Part shown: positions 34,532 through 42,150 of the stretch, one piece after another
Layout of the letters: every line of letters begins with the position of its first letter
How positions within the stretch are numbered: position 1 is the stretch's first letter
Origin: Onthophagus taurus
Taxonomy: Eukaryota > Arthropoda > Insecta > Coleoptera > Scarabaeidae
Direction of reading: 5' to 3'
DNA: 64,000 nucleotides
Assembly (NCBI RefSeq): GCF_036711975.1
Contig: NC_091968.1
Coordinates: forward strand, 15,004,001 to 15,068,000
Made by a program: the position numbers and the translations under genes
The notes under the pieces: generated by a model
What the model saw: only the letters and a program-made list of their open reading frames with translations
The model's database searches: none
Told to the model about the DNA's origin: nothing

Positions 34532-34728
34532 GCAGAAGGCGATTTCTTCGTGGTCGGAAAAACACAGTTTTTAACAAAATCTGTTATTATTGTAAACACA
34601 CTTTTTAAGGAATTATCGTCTTTTGTACACTACTATATCACTCAGCGACTGCTGTACACGGAGTGAGGAGTAACCCACTTTCCACTACCTTTAAGTACGG
34701 GTTAGTGAACAGGTATTTGTCCGGTCAA

Positions 34729-34920
34729 CTGTCTGGGAATGCGAGGTCGTTTAGGTCTTCTCCTTGTTATCGCCTGTGACTGAAGGGGAGGTCATACTGT
34801 CTGGGAATGCGAGGTTGTCCAGGTTTTCTCCTTGTTATCGCCTGTGGCCCAAGGGGAGGTCATACTGTCTGAGAATGCGAGGTCGTTCGGACCTTATCTT
34901 CGCCCGTGACTCAAGGGGGG
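34729..34920. repeat. Three 68-base tandem repeats
   Basis: Units begin CTGTCTGGGAATGCGAGG at 34729, 34797 and 34865; the third is diverged. They lead directly into the G/C-rich palindrome. Confidence 0.85.
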
Positions 34921-34927
34921 TTACAAT

Positions 34928-35111
34928 CCCCCCTCCCCCCTCCCCCTCCCCTCCCCCTCCCCTGCCCCACCCCTGCCCCACCCCCCCGCGCGGGCGGTCG
35001 CGCGAAGCGCGGTACGGAGCGGAGCGAAGCGGAGCGTAGTTGAGCCCGCGCGGGGGGGTGGGGCAGGGGTGGGGCAGGGGAGGGGGAGGGGAGGGGGAGG
35101 GGGGAGGGGGG
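34928..35111. repeat. Perfect 67-base C-rich/G-rich palindrome
   Basis: The left arm 34928-34994 (runs of C with single T or A) and right arm 35045-35111 (its exact complement) enclose a 50-base GC-rich loop. The G-rich strand has many G4-G6 runs separated by single bases and can form G-quadruplexes; the arms could also extrude a cruciform. It lies between the 385-residue and 111-residue genes and is by far the most GC-rich spot in the window. Confidence 0.93.
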
Positions 35112-35183
35112 AGGGGGAGGGGGAAGGGGAGGTGAAGAGGTTTCTTTAAATAAAACTCATCAATATGGATAAAAAAATAACAT

Positions 35184-35519
35184 TTATTTCTTTTCTAACG
35201 TACATTTAATACAATGCATTTTAGGTGGTGGTGGTCCATCGAAATGAGTTTCCGCACAATCATTATTATAATGTTCAAGACACGGTAACTTCATTTGTAA
35301 CATTTTCGATTGCTGGTAGGCGAACGGTAGTTGGGTCCAAATTCTTCGTAATTCCATAGATGGTACTTTATCGAAATAATACTGTGTTGGTAAATATTTT
35401 AAATCACGAGCTGGAATGTTCGCAAATGAGGCATCTTGTTCATATTTTTTCATTACGCTGTACACTTTCTTGGCAGATGTAAGTGGCCAACACCCAAACA
35501 CAGTGAACACTTGTTCCAT
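35184..35519 (-). CDS. Polinton protein, 111 residues
   Basis: Not recognised. It starts at ATG 35519. Mixed helical sequence with LKYLPTQYYFDKV and a Cys-containing C-terminus (CAETHFDGPPPPKMHCIKC) that could bind metal. It follows the gene at 35570 by 50 bases on the same strand, so the two may share a transcript. No homologue in the second Polinton. Confidence 0.6.
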   Translation of the reverse strand: MEQVFTVFGCWPLTSAKKVYSVMKKYEQDASFANIPARDLKYLPTQYYFDKVPSMELRRIWTQLPFAYQQSKMLQMKLPCLEHYNNDCAETHFDGPPPPKMHCIKCTLEKK

Positions 35520-35569
35520 CGCAACCAGCTCTTAACTATCCCCCATTACGACTTGTCTCTGCTTTATAG

Positions 35570-36085
35570 TCACCGACTGTCTTTCGCATCCTTGTTTTGC
35601 ACCCCCTCTTCGACAACTTCTTGTAAGTGGCGTACATTGGAAAGAGCGCACATACTTCTTCGTCGCGAGTGAAAAGCACAGCTCGGTATACCCATCTCAA
35701 GTTTATAGATACTACCTTCCAACGCAAATATCGGCGCGGAAATAATATGTCTTAAAAATTTAATTTTTTCAGGTCCTTTAACATACACTTTCTTGACATT
35801 CCGACACAGATATTTGACTATGGCGTCGAATTCCATTGGATGGACAAAACCAACTTTCCAGTCGATGCAATGATGATGTGTCATTAACCAGTTTGCAGTA
35901 TTCCTATATTTAGATGGTAATGAAGCTATACTGCTACTCGGTTGAAAAACGTGGTGGGTTATGCATTTGTTACTATCACATGATGCTAATTCTTTAGGTA
36001 CGAACTGATCTTCGTTGACCATGAAACCTTGTATATCGAGAATTATGTATTGAGTTTTATTTGAATACATCTTGCTTCCGTACAT
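35570..36085 (-). CDS. Polinton DxQGF-family protein, copy 1
   Basis: A protein of 171 residues from ATG 36085. It shares an ordered motif set with the gene at 41611: I-x-D-x-QGF, then KEL, then HH.FQP, a WxxxH block, VKG.EK, and a C-terminal CAFH...CA block. I have seen this pattern in arthropod repeat-derived proteins. Spaced acidic residues after a beta strand would fit an RNase H-fold nuclease, but no catalytic set is proven. Two diverged copies in one element imply two separate roles. Confidence 0.65.
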   Translation of the reverse strand: MYGSKMYSNKTQYIILDIQGFMVNEDQFVPKELASCDSNKCITHHVFQPSSSIASLPSKYRNTANWLMTHHHCIDWKVGFVHPMEFDAIVKYLCRNVKKVYVKGPEKIKFLRHIISAPIFALEGSIYKLEMGIPSCAFHSRRRSMCALSNVRHLQEVVEEGVQNKDAKDSR

Positions 36086-36260
36086 CAACACGATTATCCA
36101 TACTATGCAGCCGTAGAAATCTGTCGCACAACTTATACTCTACGACTTTTTTTTGTTTACGCTGAATATAGAAGTCTCACATTTCGGATGATGAGCTACG
36201 GGTGCGATGCGGCTCAGGATCCGATCCAACTACACACTACCAACCCTTCTTTCCCCATAC

Positions 36261-37523
36261 TCAAGTCATTTGTTTGACGATTTTTGTTAGTGGAGAATAT
36301 TGAAACGCCTTATCATGTAAAACTAAACAGTATGCTGTGGTACCATCAGGAATCGGATTTTTTGTCGTAAATTCTATCCGTATTTCTACCCCACTTTTGT
36401 GTAGCGCTTCTGCTTGATATGTACAATCAATTCCAATCAGTGGATAATTTTCAATAAATTGTTTCGGAGTGAGTAATGGTTCTCCTTCCTTCCCATAGTA
36501 GGACTTTTGAAAGCGTGTATACATGTCATATAACACTGCGACACGATTACTATCAAAGTCCACGTTCAGATTATCGTATGGGTAGCGTTCACCGTTTAGG
36601 AATACCGTCAAATTGGTGAGTTTTACATTATCAAAGGTTGCCATGTTCGCCAACTGTTTTCCTTTCTTCTTTGTTTGAAACCCAATTATTATAAATCTAG
36701 GTGTTTCCAACTGCGGAGCTGTTTTCACAGCCCATGAATGCTTTGTTGTTTGAGGTAAAGAAGGATATTCATGTACTTCCCAACTGCGAAAAGGTATTTG
36801 CAGATCAATATTTCGTCCTGCTATTTTTGTTAGAGCTAATTGTTCTCGTAAGCCTACGGCTAGATGGGGCATTCTCCACACAACTTTATCGATTTTTAAC
36901 TGTAACGGTTCTTCTACCGTATTCACAAGCACATCATTATCATCATTATTACGAATTAACACTAGCTCTTGTCTCACATTCATCACAATTGTTTTAAAAT
37001 CTTCAGCAAACCCTATTAATGTCTTTAGCGGTACACTCAATCCAAAATTTCCATTTTTATCCATTATTGCATCCGTTACAGGGGATGTTGGGACCACTTG
37101 ACCTAGCAGATCCTCGCCCATGTTCCAACCTGCGTTCGCCAACTTTATTATATCGTGAGGGGTATACGAAAAGTATCCTTTCATACATGATGTTAACCCC
37201 ACGTTTCTCACTCCATCTATTTGAACACCATTTATAAGATAGCGAATATCACTGAACATAAACGCTACAGGATTATTTATCAATTTTGCAGTTGCACTAG
37301 CATCTTTTGTTGCTTTACCACTCGCATCCAGTTTACGTACGCTCCCTTCCACATACAAAAAACTTTCATGAGGCAATGTGTAATTGTCTATTTCGGGTAT
37401 GCCTATACGAATTTCATCATTGTTACCGAAGCTAGTAGAACCAAACGGTTGATGGGAATGATATTCGTAACTTACAATCGAGTTATCTACTTTTATTTTC
37501 TCCGTGACGTTTAAGGACTCCAT
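36261..37523 (-). CDS. PY: Major capsid protein (double jelly roll)
   Basis: A 420-residue protein corresponding to Polinton PY, the double jelly-roll major capsid protein expected to form hexon-like trimers. Recognisable blocks are LPHESFLYVEGSV, RNVGLTSCMKGYFSY, GNFGLSVPLKTLIGFAED, WEVHEYPSLP, and a C-terminal end VEIRIEFTTKNPIPDGTTAY. Its ATG abuts the TAA of the upstream 56-residue gene with no gap, and the whole set Pro, PX, 56-residue, PY is packed within 1.3 kb up to this start. A second, broken copy on the plus strand at 56369-59091 aligns over its length. No introns or breaks are seen. Confidence 0.93.
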   Translation of the reverse strand: MESLNVTEKIKVDNSIVSYEYHSHQPFGSTSFGNNDEIRIGIPEIDNYTLPHESFLYVEGSVRKLDASGKATKDASATAKLINNPVAFMFSDIRYLINGVQIDGVRNVGLTSCMKGYFSYTPHDIIKLANAGWNMGEDLLGQVVPTSPVTDAIMDKNGNFGLSVPLKTLIGFAEDFKTIVMNVRQELVLIRNNDDNDVLVNTVEEPLQLKIDKVVWRMPHLAVGLREQLALTKIAGRNIDLQIPFRSWEVHEYPSLPQTTKHSWAVKTAPQLETPRFIIIGFQTKKKGKQLANMATFDNVKLTNLTVFLNGERYPYDNLNVDFDSNRVAVLYDMYTRFQKSYYGKEGEPLLTPKQFIENYPLIGIDCTYQAEALHKSGVEIRIEFTTKNPIPDGTTAYCLVLHDKAFQYSPLTKIVKQMT

Positions 37524-37694
37524 TTATAGTAGTTGAAAACCTAAGTTGCTTAAATACTGACGATTGACGCGTGTTAACTGGGTAGTTGATTTTCGCTTAC
37601 TGTTAGGTTTTACATCCTTTCGTACCGTTTTATACATTACTCTATCACCCAGATTTTCCTGTGCTTTTCTTCGAACGTCGTACACTATACCCAT
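37524..37694 (-). CDS. Small basic virion-type protein, 56 residues
   Basis: Lies between minor and major capsid genes, 17 bases after the former, its TAA touching the ATG of the latter. It is basic (DVRRKAQENLG, KPNSKRKSTTQL) and ends RQYLSNLGFQLL. The second Polinton has a matching tail, NKQFLESLGLQLIK, fused behind minor capsid sequence at 56360, which supports a real, conserved product. ATG 37694 is the first in frame. It may be a DNA-binding or cement protein; this is inference from charge and position. Confidence 0.75.
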   Translation of the reverse strand: MGIVYDVRRKAQENLGDRVMYKTVRKDVKPNSKRKSTTQLTRVNRQYLSNLGFQLL

Positions 37695-37711
37695 ATTAAA
37701 TACCCTACTAC

Positions 37712-38455
37712 TCACACCGATTTCAAGTGCACTCTCACGGTCACTTCTTCGTCTCTGAAGTTTACCAACTGACCGTCCTGATCAAGTATGCGTACTATTA
37801 ATGTACTAATCACGTTCGTTGTAACAGGTAAGTAAATCGGTTGTTGCGGAGCTTCTATTATTTTAAAACCAGCCGGTACGTTCGGGAAGAAATGATACAA
37901 CACGTGCATGGGTTGTCCATTCGTATACGATCCGGAGCTCAAATTACAATAAATTTGTAATGCATTCGTTTTATTTATATTCACGATATGATCCGATTCT
38001 GTTATCGTGTTTTTAGGTATAACTTTAGGGTTAAAACCAAGTAAGGAACCGATTGAATTATCGCTAGCAAAATTTATTCGCCGGTTTGTTTTTATCTCAG
38101 CACGTTGCGTATTATTATTACCTCTTATGCGTATCTGTGTACCCGGTGTAGTCACGCTGAGAATATTCCTCGCTGTTAATGTTTTTTTAACGTATTCGTT
38201 AATATCGTTAATATCGTATGTTCCTAGCGGTATTTCAATATTCTCTGTAAAATTTCCCATATGATCTTCATATTGTAAAATATTGTTTGTTGAATCGATA
38301 TTAGGTAACGTATTGAACGTTTCGAAATTTAAAAGAGCTAACTCGTATGTACCGAGTTCATTCAAATAAATCGGTGGGTTAAAGTTACAAGACAACTCCG
38401 ACCCCCTTCCGGTGAGCGTAAATGTATAACTTGTATGTATTGTATCTTGTTCCAT
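37712..38455 (-). CDS. PX: Minor capsid protein (penton, single jelly roll)
   Basis: Corresponds to Polinton PX, the single jelly-roll protein expected at capsid vertices. From ATG 38455 it gives 247 residues. Blocks: YTFTLTGRGSELSCNF, YELALLNFETFNTLPNI, IPLGTYDINDINEYV, SIGSLLGFNP, and HHFFPNVPAG-like FFPNVPAGFKIIEAP before the tail VTVRVHLKS. The start is 20 bases after the protease stop, leaving no room for a separate promoter. The second Polinton keeps only a C-terminal scrap (56109-56300). Confidence 0.92.
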   Translation of the reverse strand: MEQDTIHTSYTFTLTGRGSELSCNFNPPIYLNELGTYELALLNFETFNTLPNIDSTNNILQYEDHMGNFTENIEIPLGTYDINDINEYVKKTLTARNILSVTTPGTQIRIRGNNNTQRAEIKTNRRINFASDNSIGSLLGFNPKVIPKNTITESDHIVNINKTNALQIYCNLSSGSYTNGQPMHVLYHFFPNVPAGFKIIEAPQQPIYLPVTTNVISTLIVRILDQDGQLVNFRDEEVTVRVHLKSV

Positions 38456-38475
38456 TGTTGTTCTCAAGACTAATC

Positions 38476-38874
38476 TTACACGGATACTTCCTTGGTATTT
38501 AAACTATCTAAGAAATGCAGACACAATTGTCCACAATTTGTTTGATCTTCTTTTTGATATCGTCGATAATTATACCTCACAATATTTCTCCCCCCATCCG
38601 ATATAAAATACTTCTCCACTTCAATCGGTGGTCGTAAATCTCCATAACTGTCAAAGTAGTTAACATTTACACCATCCTTGTTGTAAGCTGTCCAGTGAGT
38701 ACCGGGACCCGTACGATTATCAAGATTTATTATCCCACTCTCTCGTTTTCGGATTTTCTTCGGTAAATTGTTTCTCATGTACACCCCACGAAAGTTTAAC
38801 AGATCAAGCGCTCGTGCATATCGCCTTAACTCTACATCCGTTAAAGAATGTTGGGGTATTTTTATTAGTTTTTT
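38476..38874 (-). CDS. PRO: Adenovirus-type cysteine protease, likely made by -1 frameshift
   Basis: A maturation protease of the C5/Ulp1 fold that would cut capsid precursors. Catalytic residues: His in GTHWTAY, Asp in YFDSYGD, Gln/Cys in NCGQLCLHF. The first ATG in frame is 38778, but family-like sequence (LTDVELRRYARALDLL, NFRGVYMR) extends upstream with no ATG up to the A-run at 38868-38874. There the frame is exactly -1 relative to the phospholipase gene, at heptamer A AAA AAC. I therefore give the region downstream of the slip site. If initiated at 38778 the product would be only 100 residues and lack the first helix. It lies 20 bases upstream of the minor capsid ATG. Confidence 0.85.
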   Translation of the reverse strand, partial: KKLIKIPQHSLTDVELRRYARALDLLNFRGVYMRNNLPKKIRKRESGIINLDNRTGPGTHWTAYNKDGVNVNYFDSYGDLRPPIEVEKYFISDGGRNIVRYNYRRYQKEDQTNCGQLCLHFLDSLNTKEVSV

Positions 38875-39767
38875 GCTACAGTTTTATAACCACAACCCTT
38901 TTTATATGGATTAATAAACATTCCTGTACCAATTTTGTTCGCCCTCTTGGTGCGTTTTAGTCGCTTTGATTTTCGTGATACCGTTTTCATGACTAGTCCG
39001 CAACCTCGCTTATATGGTTTAATATACAAACCGCTGCCGATCGCTTTTGGTTCCATAGCCCGATTGTGACGTTGGGCTTCTTGTAACTGCTCCCTTGCTA
39101 TTTTTGCTTCGTTTACGGTTTTTGCAATAGCTGCTGCACCTCCGCCTAAAGAACCGAGAGCACCCAAAGCTGCAAGTATTAAGGGTAAAAAACCTCCCGT
39201 CTTGGGAATCTTGATTATTTTTCCGCGCGGTTTAAGTATTCTACCTTGATAAGGTTTCAACAGATTGTAACCCACTTGTACATCTCCCTTTGTATTCGTA
39301 CTGTTGGTCTGTGCAATCGCTCGCCGCACTAAGTTCATTGCCTGCGTAAACGACAATTTACCGCCACGTTTCAACTTCTGACGAGTTGTCCCTCTACGTC
39401 TTAGGGCACGAATTTGCATTCCCATACCCATTATTGTTTTTCCTTTCATTATCGTTGACACTAACGCCGACGATAGTCGCTCTCCTAAGCTTGCGTCTTT
39501 ACTTCTCAACCGCTCTTTCGCTGTCTTATACAACTCTTTATCGGCTATGTGTCGCTCAGCTAAATTCGATGTCGCTGCGTAGGCAATATCATGCGTTTTA
39601 CAGGCGTCGTCTAATTTATTCACTCCCTGATCTCCACGAACTAATCTCTTTACCAATTTGGTTCCCGGACCGCAATAATTATAACCTGGCAAATGTAGTT
39701 CTATCGGAAGCTTATTGATTAATGTATTCACAATACCTCGACCAGACCGTTTGCTTGATCGATGCAT
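38865..39767 (-). CDS. Phospholipase A2-type capsid protein with membrane segment
   Basis: A 300-residue protein. Residues about 25-75 have the parvovirus VP1-type phospholipase A2 pattern: YNYCGPGT (calcium loop) and DDACKTHDIAYA (catalytic His-Asp). A basic middle follows, then a hydrophobic segment (FLPLILAALGALGSLGGGAA) and two copies of a G-G-hY-PYK-GCG motif (SGLYIKPYKRGCG and TGMFINPYKKGCG) separated by a Lys/Arg cluster. By family analogy it may disrupt endosomal membrane and bind DNA inside particles. It starts at ATG 39767 and stops at TAA 38865 directly after the slippery heptamer leading into the protease. The second Polinton keeps only the PLA2 domain (55421-55672). Confidence 0.88.
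   Translation of the reverse strand: MHRSSKRSGRGIVNTLINKLPIELHLPGYNYCGPGTKLVKRLVRGDQGVNKLDDACKTHDIAYAATSNLAERHIADKELYKTAKERLRSKDASLGERLSSALVSTIMKGKTIMGMGMQIRALRRRGTTRQKLKRGGKLSFTQAMNLVRRAIAQTNSTNTKGDVQVGYNLLKPYQGRILKPRGKIIKIPKTGGFLPLILAALGALGSLGGGAAAIAKTVNEAKIAREQLQEAQRHNRAMEPKAIGSGLYIKPYKRGCGLVMKTVSRKSKRLKRTKRANKIGTGMFINPYKKGCGYKTVAKN
38868..38874 (-). promoter_or_regulatory. Putative -1 ribosomal frameshift site
   Basis: On the minus strand the last sense codons of the phospholipase gene are GCA AAA AAC before TAA, giving the heptamer A AAA AAC in the correct register. Slipping by -1 bypasses the TAA and enters the protease frame. Nine bases downstream, TACCCC (38858-38853) can pair with GGGGTG (38787-38782), a possible stimulatory stem. 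Confidence 0.6.
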
Positions 39768-39881
39768 ACTGTTTCACTGTCCTAACATTCATACCATTAT
39801 ATTTAATAGCTTTCGCACATTATTCGGTGAATATTGGATGGTTAATAATACGCTCACATTTGAAAAAAAATTTTATTTATT

Positions 39882-40106
39882 TTAAGTCATTACATATTTA
39901 AATCTTTCATGAAAAATCTTATTTCTAAATTCGCTGCTTAAGTACAGGTGTAACATATCATTTACATAACTTATTCTATTCTTAAATCTAAGACGATCTA
40001 AATACATTTCCTCCCAATTACACTTTCGTGATTGTCTATACGCATAAGTCCATGCATACATTCTATGCATCTCATTTTTACTCTCATCAATCCGCACCTT
40101 ACCCAT
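39882..40106 (-). CDS. Small Polinton protein, 74 residues
   Basis: Not recognised. It starts at ATG 40106, four bases after the stop of the 299-residue gene, suggesting coupled translation. Rich in Arg, Tyr and Met; predicted helical (YAYRQSRKCNWEEMYLDRL). It may be an accessory protein. Confidence 0.6.
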   Translation of the reverse strand: MGKVRIDESKNEMHRMYAWTYAYRQSRKCNWEEMYLDRLRFKNRISYVNDMLHLYLSSEFRNKIFHERFKYVMT

Positions 40107-40110
40107 GTCT

Positions 40111-41009
40111 TTATTGATTGTGAAATAATTTAAACAAATCTACATCCAACAAGATTTTATCGAAATTGTACAACATCACTTCCTTACTTATACATATTTG
40201 TTCAGAACACGATTCATTGAGCATCGTTAACATATTACGTTTCACATCTCCATCCATTGCAGCTAACGCGTTTATAACACTATCATAATATGCTTTGTAA
40301 TTCACAGTTCTCAATAATCTCAGTCGAGTTGCTACTAAATCTGCTACGTTCCAAAGCTCATGCAACGATTCATATGCAATATATACATATTCTCCACCCC
40401 TCTCCAACTTTAAAATCTTGCAAACGTTTTCCATCCAATCGCACGATATACTGACACCACACAACACTATCTGCGACGGAGACTGATTAGCAAAACTGTT
40501 TGTGATTGTTGACTTATACATAATAATGTTGTGCCAATCGTTTTCCGTTAATGTTAAACATTGACCTTTTCCCATTAACCTTACCACTGGTTCAAAATGT
40601 AAGTCAGCACTTAATCCTATTGCCACACATTTCGTGCGGCTCTTATTTAGTGCATACACTGTTTCCGAAAATAGAGGACCTCTACTTGCTCTTACTGTAC
40701 TGTCCGACATGTTGGTTAAGCTCTCCATGTTATCTATTCTCGAAACTACTTCATTATTACCGTTAACACTTTGCGTCATAATAAAAGGGCTTAAGTCTGC
40801 AAACGAATCTTTTCCATCAGCGACCGCTTGCATATTGTTACCACACTCTATAACTGTATTAAACTTTTCTTGTTTTAACACCTCTTCAGATGCCACGGGT
40901 GTCAACGAGGGTTTTATCACCTTTGGACTTATGTTCGCTTTTTTGGACACCGCCTGTTGAACCTCGAGACTTCTCTTCGGTGCTTTTGTATATTGTTGTC
41001 TGGAACCCA
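40111..41009 (-). CDS. Polinton protein, 299 residues, start codon made by splicing
   Basis: Not recognised. A Lys/Pro-rich N-terminal 50 residues precede a folded region (FSETVYALNKSRTKCVAIGL, QIVLCGVSISCDWMENVCKIL) and a helical C-terminus. In the genome the frame has only GTG at its start and a stop 15 bases upstream. A 55-base intron (41010-41064, AA/GTAAGT to CTTAG/TGGG) would join the A of the leader exon to TG, creating ATG GGT TCC. TATAAATAG at 41145-41137 is a suitably placed promoter. I treat it as a real gene because of its long intact frame and the matching splice signals. Confidence 0.75.
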
Positions 41010-41064
41010 CTAAGTATATATAACATTAATACTTCTGCTGTAAGACAAGTGTTTATGGACTTAC
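41010..41064 (-). other. Leader intron that creates the start codon
   Basis: Donor AACAA/GTAAGTCC and acceptor ATACTTAG/TGGGTTCC. Size and signals resemble the polymerase intron (59 bases) and the odorant receptor intron (54 bases). Confidence 0.65.
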
Positions 41065-41136
41065 TTGTTCTGCGTTGTTATGTCACCACTACGTCGGATG
41101 ATTTCAATGAAACTAATCTTTTATGAACCTGACTTG

Positions 41137-41145
41137 CTATTTATA
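41137..41145 (-). promoter_or_regulatory. TATA box for the 299-residue gene cluster
   Basis: TATAAATAG on the minus strand. Transcription would start about 25-30 bases on, near 41110, giving a leader of about 45 bases before the donor at 41064. It closely resembles TTTAAATAGCAG in the terminal repeats. Confidence 0.6.
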
Positions 41146-41170
41146 CACATCATTTTAGGTGGGGACGTCA

Positions 41171-41299
41171 CGGTCACAATTAAGGTTGACTTCAAGTTCT
41201 CCGTTGAGGTCAAAGTAAAGGTCATTGTTCAGGTCAAGGTTACTGATCAATGTCATAGTCACTCAACGTGATCTTGACCTGAGGTGAGCTCAAAGTAAA
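41171..41299 (-). repeat. Internal partial copy of the right inverted repeat
   Basis: These 129 bases repeat 42290-42419 of the right terminal repeat at about 94 percent identity and in the same orientation. Together the two copies bracket the DxQGF gene at 41611-42093. The sequence between 41300 and 41610 has no gene. Confidence 0.88.
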
Positions 41300-41610
41300 T
41301 CCAACCCGGTCATGCTCCACTCCTCCGGGAGCACCCGAGAAGAGCCATCACTCGACTTGAGTACACCAAAAAAAAAACATCATGAACTGCTAACTCGGGG
41401 GCGTCGAGTTGACACCATAAATAATACGTTAAAAAGATATGCAATTGTTTATCATTTATTAAAGACGAGTTCAATAAATTAAATGAAATTTAATTCGGTT
41501 GTTTTTCTTTTCCATTTTATATATTAGGATTAGGAATGTGATACATTTAAATTGAATAAAAAAAAGTCAGTACTATAAAAATTAATTTATTTAAATTTTA
41601 AATTTTAACA

Positions 41611-42093
41611 TTAATCTAAATCCATTTTTAAAAATTTTAAAATTAATTTAACATTTTCAATTGCACAACTGCTTTCCGATTTATAATGATATGCGCAAGA
41701 ATTTTGACTCAACGAAAGCAAAGGGCAATATATATTATGTTGTAAATTAATAATCACTGGCTTTACCGATGATAATAGGTCTCTCAATACCTTTTCTTTT
41801 TGAGATCCCTTTACAAACACCACCTCCACTCCGCATGTATGCTGTTCCAGAATGTCTTTCAGTTGATTATAGGGCACATATCCATTCTCGTAATGCAAAT
41901 GGTGTAAGTTATTCTCCTCCCAACGCACTTGTCGACATTCTCGCTTATTGAGTCTTTCATAACTTATATCAGGTTGAAATATGAAATGGGAAATCGACTC
42001 ACCATCACCGATAGCCAATTCTTTAACTCGAAATCCCGAAGATAAAGTAAACCCTTGCATATCGATGACTTTAATTGGATTTCTCGATGCCAT
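41611..42093 (-). CDS. Polinton DxQGF-family protein, copy 2
   Basis: A 160-residue paralogue of the gene at 35570. It keeps VIDMQGF, KELAIGDGE, HFIFQP, the W..NNLHHLHYENGYV block, VFVKGSQKEKVL and NSCAYHYKSESSCA. Identity is roughly 25-30 percent by eye. It is the outermost gene on the right and its ATG (42093) lies 58 bases inside the TIR edge, so the TIR promoter at 42201-42209 should drive it. An RNase H-like nuclease is possible but unproven. Confidence 0.7.
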   Translation of the reverse strand: MASRNPIKVIDMQGFTLSSGFRVKELAIGDGESISHFIFQPDISYERLNKRECRQVRWEENNLHHLHYENGYVPYNQLKDILEQHTCGVEVVFVKGSQKEKVLRDLLSSVKPVIINLQHNIYCPLLSLSQNSCAYHYKSESSCAIENVKLILKFLKMDLD

Positions 42094-42150
42094 TATATTT
42101 AAGCGATGTAAACTGCTTAAAATAGGAGCTACAAGTTCCTCAATTTCTTT

